Shown piece after piece: positions 40,458 through 48,428 of a stretch of 64,000 bases of DNA. Below the pieces are notes generated by a model. It was not told the DNA's origin and ran no database searches. It saw only the letters and a list, made by a program, of their open reading frames with translations. The first letter of the stretch is position 1. Every line of letters starts with the position of its first letter. Position numbers and translations under genes: made by a program. The DNA is taken from contig NZ_BBOM01000005.1 of the NCBI RefSeq assembly GCF_000974485.1, positions 790,289-854,288 of the forward strand. The letters are read 5' to 3'. The stretch is from Streptomyces sp. NBRC 109706. GTDB lineage: Bacteria; Actinomycetota; Actinomycetes; Streptomycetales; Streptomycetaceae.

Positions 40458-41549
40458 TCAGCGACTCAGCGGGGCGGGCCGGTTCGGCAGCCAGGCGACG
40501 CCCGCCCGTTCGGCCTCGGCGCGCAGCGGCGCGAGATCGCCCGGCGCGTAGGGGATGCCGTGCAGCGCGCGGTGCGCGGCCCGTCCGGCCTCCAGCTCGC
40601 CCGGCAGCGTGATCGCTTCCACGCCCGCCGCCCTGGGGGTTGACCGCACCCGGTCGACCAGGAGATCCATCCGCCGCCGGTACTCGTCGAGCGGCAGGAA
40701 GAGGTCGGGCCGCAGCGCGAGAAAGAGGTGACCGACGTTCTGCGGGCGGTCGAAGTCCTTGTACTGGTCCCCGACATCGCCGGCGAAGGCGGCGCCGGAG
40801 AGCACCCCGGCGAGGATGTCCATCAGCAGCGAGAGCCCCGCGCCCTTGGGCCCGCCGACGGGGAGGACCACGCCCTCAAGGGCGCGCAACGGATCGGTGG
40901 TGCCCACTCCCTCGGCGTCCAGGGCGTAGCCCAGCGGGATCTCCTCGCCCCGCCGCGCGGCCCGCCGGATCTTGCCCCGGGCGACCACGGCCGGCGACAT
41001 GTCGAGCACCACGGGGCCCCGTTCGCCGCCCGGGGCGCCGGCGGCCAGCGGGCTGGTGCCGAGCAGCGGCTGCCGGCCGCCCCAGGGCGGCATCGCCGGG
41101 GAGGCGTTGGTGAAGACCAGGGCGACCATGCCGGCCTCGACGGCCCGCAGCACATAGCTGGCCGCCATCCCGAAGTGGGTGCTGCGGCGGACGGAGACGA
41201 CGCCGATCCCGGTCTCCTCGGCGAGGCGAACCGCCTCGGCCATCGCCCGCGAGGCGACGACAAAGCCGAGCCCGTCGCGGCCGTCCAGCGCGGCGGCCGA
41301 GGGGACGACGCGGTGGGGGGCCAACTCGGGGCGCGGGTTGACCAGTCCGGCGCGCAGCCGTCGGAGATAGCCGGGCAGCCGGACCAGGCCGTGGGTGTCG
41401 ACTCCCCGCAGATCGGCCTCGATCAGGCAGCGGGCCACCGTCCTGGCGTCCTCGTCCGGCAGCGCGTGGGCGGTCAGCAGGCGGGTGGCGAAGTCCTCGG
41501 CGTCCGCCTGGCGGGCGTAGACGGTCTCCCCCTCGTCGGTCGGTGCCAT
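40458..41549 (-). CDS. Ldh-family NAD(P)-dependent hydroxyacid oxidoreductase
   Basis: 363 residues, malate/L-lactate/sulfolactate dehydrogenase (type-2) family, a non-Rossmann fold. Family landmarks: DLRGVDTHGLVRLPGYLRRL (catalytic His of the DxHG motif), RRSTHFGMAASYV, NASPAMPPWGG, LDMSPAVVARGKI and GPKGAGLSLLMDILAGVLSG. Members oxidise (or reduce) 2-hydroxyacids such as malate, sulfolactate or ureidoglycolate. It begins 3 bp after the thiamine-diphosphate gene stop. Its product, a 2-oxoacid, would be the natural substrate for the neighbouring decarboxylase-like enzyme. Confidence 0.9.
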   Translation of the reverse strand: MAPTDEGETVYARQADAEDFATRLLTAHALPDEDARTVARCLIEADLRGVDTHGLVRLPGYLRRLRAGLVNPRPELAPHRVVPSAAALDGRDGLGFVVASRAMAEAVRLAEETGIGVVSVRRSTHFGMAASYVLRAVEAGMVALVFTNASPAMPPWGGRQPLLGTSPLAAGAPGGERGPVVLDMSPAVVARGKIRRAARRGEEIPLGYALDAEGVGTTDPLRALEGVVLPVGGPKGAGLSLLMDILAGVLSGAAFAGDVGDQYKDFDRPQNVGHLFLALRPDLFLPLDEYRRRMDLLVDRVRSTPRAAGVEAITLPGELEAGRAAHRALHGIPYAPGDLAPLRAEAERAGVAWLPNRPAPLSR

Positions 41550-41552
41550 GGC

Positions 41553-43196
41553 TCAGCCCCGCAGCAGGTCGTAGATCGGCTGTGACGTCGACGGGTCCAC
41601 ATGTACCCCGAGCAGCAGGGGAGTTGGCTCGTCCCAGGCCGAGGCGACGGCCGTTTCGATCTCCTCCACCGAGTGCGCGTCCCGGCCTCGGATGCCCAGC
41701 GCCTCGCCCAGGGCGCGGCAGGAGATCTCGGGGAGTCCGACGCCGACGGTGCGCAGCCCGCGCCTGGCCTGCTTGATCTCGATCTGGGAGAGCGAACGGT
41801 CGACCACCGCGACAAAGACCGGTGGCACGGGGGCGCCCTGGGCGGCCGCCACCTCGGTGGCCCGCATCAGCAGCGATCCGTCCCCCATGAAGGCGACCAC
41901 CCGCCCGCCCGAGGCGTGGGCGGCGGCGATGCCGGCCGGGATGGAGAATCCCATGGTGGACAGCGCACTTGAGGCGAGGAAGCGGCCTCGGGCGTGGGTG
42001 TCGCTGAGCAGGGCGAGCAGCGGTTTGCTGAATCCGGCGTCGGCCAGCACCACCGTCTCCCGGTCGCAGCCGCGCAGCACCGCGTCCACCGCGCGGGCCA
42101 CCGAGAGCCCTTCGGGCGCGGTGTCCAGCAGCGTGGCGCGGAGGTCGTCCCGGTAGCCGGTGATGTCCTTCGGGGTGAAACGGGAGGGTCCTTCGCCGCC
42201 GATCCGTTCGGTCAGTGCCGTGAGGCAGGCGTCGGGGTCGGCGACCACGCGCAGGTCGAAGGGCTGGAACCACTCCAGCAGGGGCCGTCGGGAGATCGAG
42301 ACGGTGGGACAGGTGTAGCGCCAGGGCTTGTTGTAGACGTCGTACGCCTCGAAGTCGACGGTGAGGATCAGATCGGCGCGTTCCAGGAGCCGCGCCTCCA
42401 GGTTTCCGTTGAGCAGGGTTCCGGCGAAGTAGGGGCTTCGGCTGTCCAGCGCGCCCTTCTGTCCGGTGGTGGTGAACACCGGGACGCGGCAGGTCTCGCT
42501 GAAGCGCGCCAGCACCTCGGACGAGACGGGGGCGCCGCGTCCGCCGACGATCAGCGCGGGGTGTTCGGCGGTGGCGAGGCGCGCGGCGAGTTCGTCGAGG
42601 GTCGAGGCGGCGGGGGTCAGGACCGGGCGGCGTCGGTCCGCTTCGTCCAACTCGGCGGCGAGCAGGGCCGCCGCGCGGTCGCCGCGGTCCGAGACGGGCG
42701 CGGGCGCGACGGCCACCTCGTCCGGCAGTTCGACATAGACCGGCCCCTGGCGGGCGTCGAGGGCGATGTCGACGGCCTTGCACAGCAGCTCCGCCGGGTC
42801 GCTGTCCGCCGGGACGCGGGTGGTCCACTTGGCGGCCGGGCGCACCATCTGCTCGGTGTCGAACCCCTGCCGGACGACGAACGGGAGCTTGCCGGCGGGG
42901 TGTTGACCGGCCAGCACCAGGACGGGCAGGCCCTCCAGATAGGCGTGCAGGATGCCGTTCATCCCGTTGCTCACGCCGGGCGCCAGCGACAGGACGACCA
43001 GGCCCGGGCGTCCGGTCAACTGGGCGTCCGTCGCGGCCATGATGACGGCCGAGGACTCGTTGTACGCGGTCCGGTAGCTGATGCCGGCGTCGGCGAGGGC
43101 GTCCAGCAGCGCCATATGGTCCTCGCCCGGCAGTCCGTAGGCGCGGGTGATCCCCAGCTGTGCCACGGTGCGCGCCACCCGTTGTGCGATGTCCAT
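41553..43196 (-). CDS. Thiamine-diphosphate-dependent enzyme, oxoacid decarboxylase/synthase type
   Basis: 547 residues. N-terminal pyrimidine domain with catalytic Glu47 in YNESSAV, central FAD/NAD-like domain (HPALIVGGRGAPVSSEVLARF), and a C-terminal PP domain with the cofactor motif VVAFMGDGSLLM near residue 435. This is the acetolactate synthase/benzoylformate decarboxylase superfamily. No FAD-binding acetolactate signature stands out and there is no small subunit, so simple decarboxylation of a 2-oxoacid to an aldehyde is the better guess, in keeping with the aldehyde dehydrogenase encoded across the divergent promoter. Confidence 0.87.
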   Translation of the reverse strand: MDIAQRVARTVAQLGITRAYGLPGEDHMALLDALADAGISYRTAYNESSAVIMAATDAQLTGRPGLVVLSLAPGVSNGMNGILHAYLEGLPVLVLAGQHPAGKLPFVVRQGFDTEQMVRPAAKWTTRVPADSDPAELLCKAVDIALDARQGPVYVELPDEVAVAPAPVSDRGDRAAALLAAELDEADRRRPVLTPAASTLDELAARLATAEHPALIVGGRGAPVSSEVLARFSETCRVPVFTTTGQKGALDSRSPYFAGTLLNGNLEARLLERADLILTVDFEAYDVYNKPWRYTCPTVSISRRPLLEWFQPFDLRVVADPDACLTALTERIGGEGPSRFTPKDITGYRDDLRATLLDTAPEGLSVARAVDAVLRGCDRETVVLADAGFSKPLLALLSDTHARGRFLASSALSTMGFSIPAGIAAAHASGGRVVAFMGDGSLLMRATEVAAAQGAPVPPVFVAVVDRSLSQIEIKQARRGLRTVGVGLPEISCRALGEALGIRGRDAHSVEEIETAVASAWDEPTPLLLGVHVDPSTSQPIYDLLRG

Positions 43197-43373
43197 GCTC
43201 GAACAGACCTCCTGACATGTCGTGCGGACGTCGACCGTCCGCCGTCTCTCGGCACTCGCCCCCGTGGAGTCCCGTCGAACTCCGGCAGACCCTGACGGCC
43301 TCCGGCAAACTCCGCCGACGGGATTCCCACCACTTCACGAGCCTGTACACCGAGTTACCCGGTCACTAGCATG

Positions 43374-43396
43374 ATTGCATGCGAAGTATATGCAAT
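43374..43396. promoter_or_regulatory. Candidate GntR operator, site 3
   Basis: ATTGCAT at 43374-43380 and ATGCAAT at 43390-43396 are a perfect 7-bp inverted repeat with a 9-bp spacer. It lies in the 182-bp divergent region and overlaps the first possible start (43379) of the aldehyde dehydrogenase gene. It is the most symmetric of the four related sites. Confidence 0.7.
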
Positions 43397-44950
43397 GTCC
43401 ACCTCGCTGCACGAGAAGTGTGGGAGATCCCCGATCCGCTCCCCGCCTATGTCGACGGCGGCTGGGACCAACCCGGCGCCGCGGCCCACACGTTCGAGAC
43501 CGAGGATCCGGCGCGACTGGTCACCCTCGCCGTGGTCGCCGAGGCCGACGCGGACACGGTCGCCCGCGCCGTCGACTCCGCCCAGGACGCCTACCGGGGC
43601 GTCTGGGCCGGAACGGCGCCCGGAGACCGCGGTCGGGTGCTCTCCTCGATGGCCGACATCATCCGCCGGCGCGCCTCCGACCTGGCCGAACTCGAATCCC
43701 TCGACACCGGGAAGCCGGTCTCCCAGGCGCGCGCCGACGTGGAGACCTCGGCGCGGTATCTGGAGTACTACGCGGGTCTGGCCGACAAGATCAGGGGCCA
43801 TACGCTGCCGCAGCCGGCCGGCGGTTTCGCCTATACGGTGCGCGAACCGTTCGGGGTGATCGCGCACATCACCCCGTGGAACTCCCCGCTGAGCCAGATG
43901 TGTCGGGGCGTGGCGCCCTCGCTGGCGGCGGGCAACACGGTGGTGGTCAAGCCGTCGGAGGTGACGCCGCTGACCTCGACCCTGGTCGCCGGCCTCTTTG
44001 TCGAGGCCGGGCTGCCGGCCGGCGTATGCAATGTGGTCCCAGGCCGTGGCCACACCACGGGGCGGGCGCTCGCCACCCATCCGGGGATCAGCAAGATCGT
44101 GTTCACCGGTTCGGTCGCCACCGGAAGCGCGATCCTGCGGATGGCGGCCGACGCGATCGTGCCCTGCAACCTGGAGTTGGGCGGCAAGTCACCGACGATC
44201 GTCCTCCCCGACGCGGACCTCCGGGCCGCCGCGCTCGCCGGCGCCAGGGCGGTGGTGCGCAACGCCGGGCAGTCCTGCTTCGCCACCACGCGTCTGCTGG
44301 TGCACCGCCGGGTCCACCGGCGGTTCACCGAGCTGATCGCCGCCGAGGTGTCCCGGCTCACCGTCGGACACGGCCTGGAGGATCCGGACCTCGGCCCGCT
44401 CGCCTCGGCCGAACAGGCGGCGAAGGTGCGGGCGTTCGTCGAAGGCGCCCTCGGGGACGGCGCGAGGGACATCGCCGGCGCTGTCCAACTCCCGGATCTT
44501 CCCGGGCACTTCCAGGCGCCGGTGGTGCTCGACGGGGTCACCAACGACATGCGGGTCGCCAGGGAGGAGGTGTTCGGCCCGGTGCAGTCGATCCTCACCT
44601 TCGACACCGAGGAGGAGGCCGTGGCCATCGCCAACGACTCCGACTACGGCCTGGCCGCCGGCGTGTTCACCAGGGACCTCTCCGCCGCGCACCGCCTCGC
44701 CGGCCGGCTGCGCGCCGGACAGGTGCAGATCAACGCCTATCCGGCCGGCGGCGTGGACACCCCGTTCGGGGGCTACCGCAAGAGCGGCATGGGGCGGGAG
44801 AAGGGGGTGGAGGCGCTGGCGGAGTACACCCAGTTGAAGACCGTGATCCTGGCCATCGAGCCCGAACCCGCGCCCGAACCCGAGGTCCCTCCCGCGACCC
44901 CGCCCAAGACTGGAACATCCGCGAACAGCCACGACGGGAAGCAGGAGTAG
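43379..44950 (+). CDS. NAD(P)-dependent aldehyde dehydrogenase
   Basis: 523 residues from ATG 43379. Cofactor loop FTGSVATGSAIL, general base Glu about 265 in LELGGKSP, nucleophile Cys about 300 in GQSCFATTR, and late motifs REEVFGPVQSILTF and DTPFGGYRKSGMGREKG. Typical length is about 490, so both ends are slightly long; the C-terminus has a Glu-Pro-rich tail. The ATG at 43379 lies inside the operator palindrome and has no ribosome binding site; GTG 43418 (VWEIPDPLPAYVDGGW) is a credible alternative start. It would oxidise the aldehyde made by the thiamine-diphosphate enzyme. Confidence 0.92.
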   Translation: MRSICNVHLAAREVWEIPDPLPAYVDGGWDQPGAAAHTFETEDPARLVTLAVVAEADADTVARAVDSAQDAYRGVWAGTAPGDRGRVLSSMADIIRRRASDLAELESLDTGKPVSQARADVETSARYLEYYAGLADKIRGHTLPQPAGGFAYTVREPFGVIAHITPWNSPLSQMCRGVAPSLAAGNTVVVKPSEVTPLTSTLVAGLFVEAGLPAGVCNVVPGRGHTTGRALATHPGISKIVFTGSVATGSAILRMAADAIVPCNLELGGKSPTIVLPDADLRAAALAGARAVVRNAGQSCFATTRLLVHRRVHRRFTELIAAEVSRLTVGHGLEDPDLGPLASAEQAAKVRAFVEGALGDGARDIAGAVQLPDLPGHFQAPVVLDGVTNDMRVAREEVFGPVQSILTFDTEEEAVAIANDSDYGLAAGVFTRDLSAAHRLAGRLRAGQVQINAYPAGGVDTPFGGYRKSGMGREKGVEALAEYTQLKTVILAIEPEPAPEPEVPPATPPKTGTSANSHDGKQE

Positions 44951-44952
44951 CC

Positions 44953-46125
44953 ATGGCGGACACCACGACCTCCCCGGCCCAGCGCCCGGGACGGTACGAA
45001 CTCGACGAGGAACTGACCGAACTGCGCGCGCTGGCCCGGGAGATCGCCCAACGCGAGTTCCGGGACCGGGCGCTCGACTGGGAGAGGAACGGGGAGTTCC
45101 CCTGGCGCAATATCGCCCTGCTCGCCGAGACGGGGCTGCTCGGCGTGGCGCTGCCCGAACGGTACGGGGGCGGCGGCGGCTCCTGGCTGCACGCCGCCGT
45201 CGTCCTGGAGGAGTTGGGCGCCTGCTGTTACACCACGGCCATGGCCGCGCTCGGCGAACTGGGCGTGCAGACCCAGGCGATCCTCCACTACGGCTCCGAG
45301 GAGCTGCGCCAAAAGTATCTGCCGGGGGTGGTCGCCGGCCGGGTCATCTGCGCGATCTGCATGACCGAACCCGATTCGGGCAGCGACCTCTCCGCGATGA
45401 CGACCACCGTCCGGGAGGACGGCGACTCGCTGGTGCTCAACGGCCGCAAGACGCTGATCAGCCGCGCCGACGTGGCGCAGGTGTTTGTCGTCTTCACCCG
45501 GTTCGCCGACGACACCGGCCGACGTTCGATCGGCGCCGTGGTGGTCGATCGCGACACCCCGGGGCTGCGGGTCGCGGAGCGCTTCTCGACCCTGGGCGGC
45601 GAGGGGCTGTACGGCGTGGTCTTCGACGACTGCCGGGTGCCGGCCGGGAACCTGCTGGTCCGCGAGGACGGCTTCCGGAAGATGCTGCACGCGTTCAACG
45701 GCCAGCGCTGTCTGAACGCCGCCATCAGCGTCGGCATCGCCAGGGGCGCCAACGAGGCGGCCCTTGAGCACGCGCGCGGCCGGGTGGCCGGCGGCCAACT
45801 CCTCGGCGCCCACCAGGGCATCCGGTGGATTCTCGCCGACAACGCGATCCAGATCGAGGCGGCCAGGCTCCTGGTGCACCGCGCCGCCGCGCAGGCGAGC
45901 GACGGATTCCCGCAGCGTTACGAGTCGGCCGTCGCCAAGACGTTCGCCAACGAGATGGCGCTCAAGGTCACGGACAACACCCTGCAACTCTTCGGCGGAC
46001 ACGGCTGGATCGACGAGGTGCCGGCCGAACGCTATCTCCGCTGGGCCCGCTACGGGCCGCTCGGCGGCGGCACCCCGCATATCCAGCGCAACGGCATCGC
46101 GCGCCATCTCCTCGGGGAGCTGTGA
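44953..46125 (+). CDS. Acyl-CoA dehydrogenase
   Basis: 390 residues, the normal ACAD length. Signature CMTEPDSGSDLSAMTTT and flavin-binding LQLFGGHGWIDEVPAERYLR are present. The position of the catalytic base in the MCAD/SCAD line (EGT before the IQR motif) reads GGGT: PLGGGTPHIQRNGIARHLL. Either the base comes from the alternative position used by isovaleryl-CoA or long-chain dehydrogenases, or the enzyme has different chemistry. ATG 44953 follows the previous stop by 2 bp with gcaggag upstream. It would act on the acyl-CoA made by the ligase encoded immediately downstream. Confidence 0.9.
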   Translation: MADTTTSPAQRPGRYELDEELTELRALAREIAQREFRDRALDWERNGEFPWRNIALLAETGLLGVALPERYGGGGGSWLHAAVVLEELGACCYTTAMAALGELGVQTQAILHYGSEELRQKYLPGVVAGRVICAICMTEPDSGSDLSAMTTTVREDGDSLVLNGRKTLISRADVAQVFVVFTRFADDTGRRSIGAVVVDRDTPGLRVAERFSTLGGEGLYGVVFDDCRVPAGNLLVREDGFRKMLHAFNGQRCLNAAISVGIARGANEAALEHARGRVAGGQLLGAHQGIRWILADNAIQIEAARLLVHRAAAQASDGFPQRYESAVAKTFANEMALKVTDNTLQLFGGHGWIDEVPAERYLRWARYGPLGGGTPHIQRNGIARHLLGEL

Positions 46126-47258
46126 TGCAGCTGCTGGAACACGAGGCCAAGGCGCTGCTGGCCGATATCGGCGGGCTGGCGATCCCCCGGGGCACGGTGG
46201 TGGGGAGCCCGGAGCGGGCGAGCGCCGTGGCGGCCGGGCTCGGCGCCCGGGTCGTCGTCAAGGCCCAGGTGCCGACGGGCGGGCGCGGTAAACGGGGCGG
46301 CGTGCGGATCGTGCCCCGACAGGGCGCGGGGGACTGCGCCCGGGCGCTGTTGGAGCTGACGATCGGCGGCTTCCGGGCGGACACGGTGCTGGTGGAGGAG
46401 ACGGTGGAGGCGGCGGCCGAGCTGTATCTCGCGGTCGCGCTCTCGCCCGGGGACCGTTCCGTCGTCCTGTTGCTCTCCGCCTCGGGCGGCGTGGACGTGG
46501 AGGGCGCCCCGGAGGCGGTGGCCAAGGTGCCGATCCCGGCGCTGGTGGGGCTGCGCGACTTCCATGTGCGGCAGGCCGCGTCGGACGCCGGCGTGGACGG
46601 CGGCGCCCTGGCCGGGCTGCTTCCCGCCGCGCACGCCCTCTACCGGCTCTTCCACGCGGTGGAGGCCGATCTGGTGGAGGTCAACCCGCTGTTCCTGACG
46701 GCGGAACGGGCGCTGGTCGCCGGCGATGTGCGGGTCGTTCCCACGGCGGGCGGCGCCTACGGCAGGGCGCATCCGCCCGTGCCGGTCACGCCGTTCGACC
46801 GGGCCGGCGAGCTGGGGTTCGATCTGGTGGAGCTGGATCCGGACGGCGATGTGGGGCTGTTGAGCACGGGGGCCGGCGCCTCCATGCTGGTCGTCGACCT
46901 GCTCACCGAGGCGGGAGTGCGGCCGGTCGACTTCTGCGATCTGCGCTCGGGACGCGCCGCCGGCGTGGCGGAACGGCTCGGCCTGGTCCTGGACTACCTC
47001 GGGGAACGGCCGGAACTGCGCTGTCTGGCCGTCAACTTCTTCGCCGGGGTGACCGATCTCGACGCCTTCGGCGCGGTGCTTGTCGAATCCCTGGGCCGGT
47101 GGCCCGCGGCAATCCCCGTCGTGGCCAGGATCGACGGCCCGGCGGCGGAGTCGGCACGGGAGCGGCTGCGGGACGCCGGGGTGACCGTGGTCGACGGGCT
47201 CGACGCCCTGGTCGACGAGGTGCACCGCGTGGTGCACGGCCCGGGAGCGGCCCGATGA
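46125..47258 (+). CDS. Succinyl-CoA synthetase-like ligase, beta subunit
   Basis: 377 residues, ATP-grasp subunit resembling SucC and malate-CoA ligase MtkA. Opening MQLLEHEAKALLADIGGLAIPRG and the ATP-grasp strand VVVKAQVPTGGRGKRGGVRIV are characteristic. FHAVEADLVEVNPLFLT carries the metal-binding Glu/Asn pair. The start overlaps the previous stop as TGATG. Compared with housekeeping SucC the sequence is divergent in the C-terminal CoA-ligase half, so it is probably a pathway-specific ligase for a dicarboxylic or substituted acid rather than the TCA-cycle enzyme. Confidence 0.9.
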   Translation: MQLLEHEAKALLADIGGLAIPRGTVVGSPERASAVAAGLGARVVVKAQVPTGGRGKRGGVRIVPRQGAGDCARALLELTIGGFRADTVLVEETVEAAAELYLAVALSPGDRSVVLLLSASGGVDVEGAPEAVAKVPIPALVGLRDFHVRQAASDAGVDGGALAGLLPAAHALYRLFHAVEADLVEVNPLFLTAERALVAGDVRVVPTAGGAYGRAHPPVPVTPFDRAGELGFDLVELDPDGDVGLLSTGAGASMLVVDLLTEAGVRPVDFCDLRSGRAAGVAERLGLVLDYLGERPELRCLAVNFFAGVTDLDAFGAVLVESLGRWPAAIPVVARIDGPAAESARERLRDAGVTVVDGLDALVDEVHRVVHGPGAAR

Positions 47259-48166
47259 CGCCGCGCGCGCGGGGAAGTCACGAGCCCGGCGACCTGCTGC
47301 GGGCCTGCCGGGGGCCGGTGGTGGTCCAGGGGATCACCGGGCGCGTCGCGCGCCGGCACACCGGGCGCATGCGCGCCTACGGAACGCCGGTCGTCGCGGG
47401 GGTGACGCCCGGCAGGGACGGCGAAAACGTCGACGGGATCCCGGTGTTCGGCACGGTGCGGCGCGCCGTCGAGGCCACCGGCGCCAGCGTCTCCGTCGCG
47501 TTCCTGCCGCCGGTCGCGGCGGCCGAGGGGCTGGTGGAGGCCGCCGAGGCCGGGATCAGGCTCGCGGTCAGCACCACGGAGGGCGCCGCCCCCCACGGCA
47601 TGCTCGCAGCCCTGGCGCACGCCGAACGGGCGGGCATGTCGGTGATCGGGCCCAACAGCCCGGGGCTGCTGATACCGGACCGGCTGAGCCTGGGCTTCCT
47701 CCCCGGCACCGTTGCGCGGGCCGGGCCCGTGGCGCTGGTGTCCCGCAGCGGAACGCTGTCGTACGAGGTGGCGCGGGCCCTGTCCGACGCGGGCCTCGGG
47801 GAGTCCGCGTGGATCGGCGTCGGCGGCGACCGTTTCAAGGGCACCACGCTCGTCGATCTGCTGCCCTGTCTCGAAGCCGATCCGGCGACGCGGGCCGTCG
47901 CGTTCGTCGGCGAGATCGGCGGGACCGACGAGGAGGCGGCGGCGCGCGCCCTGGCCGACTCGCCCCTTGCATGCGCGGCCCTGATCGCGGGCCGAACGGC
48001 GCCCGTGGGAACGGTGATGGGGCATGCCGGGGCGCTGGTCGGAGCGGAGGGCGGCGGCTATCGGGCCAAGGCCGAAGCCCTGTTGGCGGCCGGCGTCCAA
48101 GTGGCGCTCTCGCCCCGGGAGATGGCTGCCCACCTGGCCGAACGTCTACGATCCGGCCCCCGTTGA
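47255..48166 (+). CDS. Succinyl-CoA synthetase-like ligase, alpha subunit
   Basis: 303 residues. CoA-binding N-terminus (VVVQGITGRVARRHTGRMRAYGTPVVAGVTPG), SRSGTLSYEV, then GVGGDRFKGTTLVDLLPCLEADPATRAVAFVGEIGG. The phosphorylated His of the family is in MGHAGAL at about residue 257. The ATGA overlap with the beta subunit gene supports a 1:1 complex. Same specificity question as the beta subunit: succinate, malate, itaconate-like or another acid. Confidence 0.9.
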   Translation: MTPRARGSHEPGDLLRACRGPVVVQGITGRVARRHTGRMRAYGTPVVAGVTPGRDGENVDGIPVFGTVRRAVEATGASVSVAFLPPVAAAEGLVEAAEAGIRLAVSTTEGAAPHGMLAALAHAERAGMSVIGPNSPGLLIPDRLSLGFLPGTVARAGPVALVSRSGTLSYEVARALSDAGLGESAWIGVGGDRFKGTTLVDLLPCLEADPATRAVAFVGEIGGTDEEAAARALADSPLACAALIAGRTAPVGTVMGHAGALVGAEGGGYRAKAEALLAAGVQVALSPREMAAHLAERLRSGPR

Positions 48167-48173
48167 CCGGTCG

Positions 48174-48189
48174 GCGCCCCTCGGGGCGC
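48174..48189. terminator. Short hairpin after the ligase genes
   Basis: GCGCCCC at 48174-48180 pairs perfectly with GGGGCGC at 48183-48189, 8 bp after the stop at 48166. It probably reduces read-through into the ABC transporter operon. Confidence 0.5.
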
Positions 48190-48244
48190 ATCGGAGGCGT
48201 GCACGGGACGGCCGGAGCACTCCCGCGCCAAGACGGCGCAGACA

Positions 48245-48265
48245 TTGCGTACAAGGCGCATGCAA
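48245..48265. promoter_or_regulatory. Candidate GntR operator, site 4
   Basis: TTGCGT at 48245-48250 and ATGCAA at 48260-48265 have the same 21-base span as TTGCAT/ATGCAA of site 3; its reverse complement begins TTGCATGCG exactly as site 3 does. It sits in the 262-bp leader of the ABC transporter operon. The rest of that leader holds a CCTATCGCA direct repeat close to the first gene, but no coding frame. Confidence 0.55.
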
Positions 48266-48428
48266 CACCCTTGTGGTGTCGAACACAGGCGGCTTAGGCT
48301 GCGGCAAACGTCCCGGGACGCCCCTTCTCAGCACGAGCGCAACCGGCTGTCACACCACCGTCCGGGGCCCAACCCGGACCACAGGACCACACCCCTATCG
48401 CACCTATCGCAGAGGTTCAGGAGTGGGC

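Noticed and set aside
46125..48166. Housekeeping sucCD of the TCA cycle
   Set aside because: Both subunits are divergent, are embedded in a catabolic operon under an operator-like motif, and overlap an acyl-CoA dehydrogenase gene, so a pathway-specific ligase is more likely.
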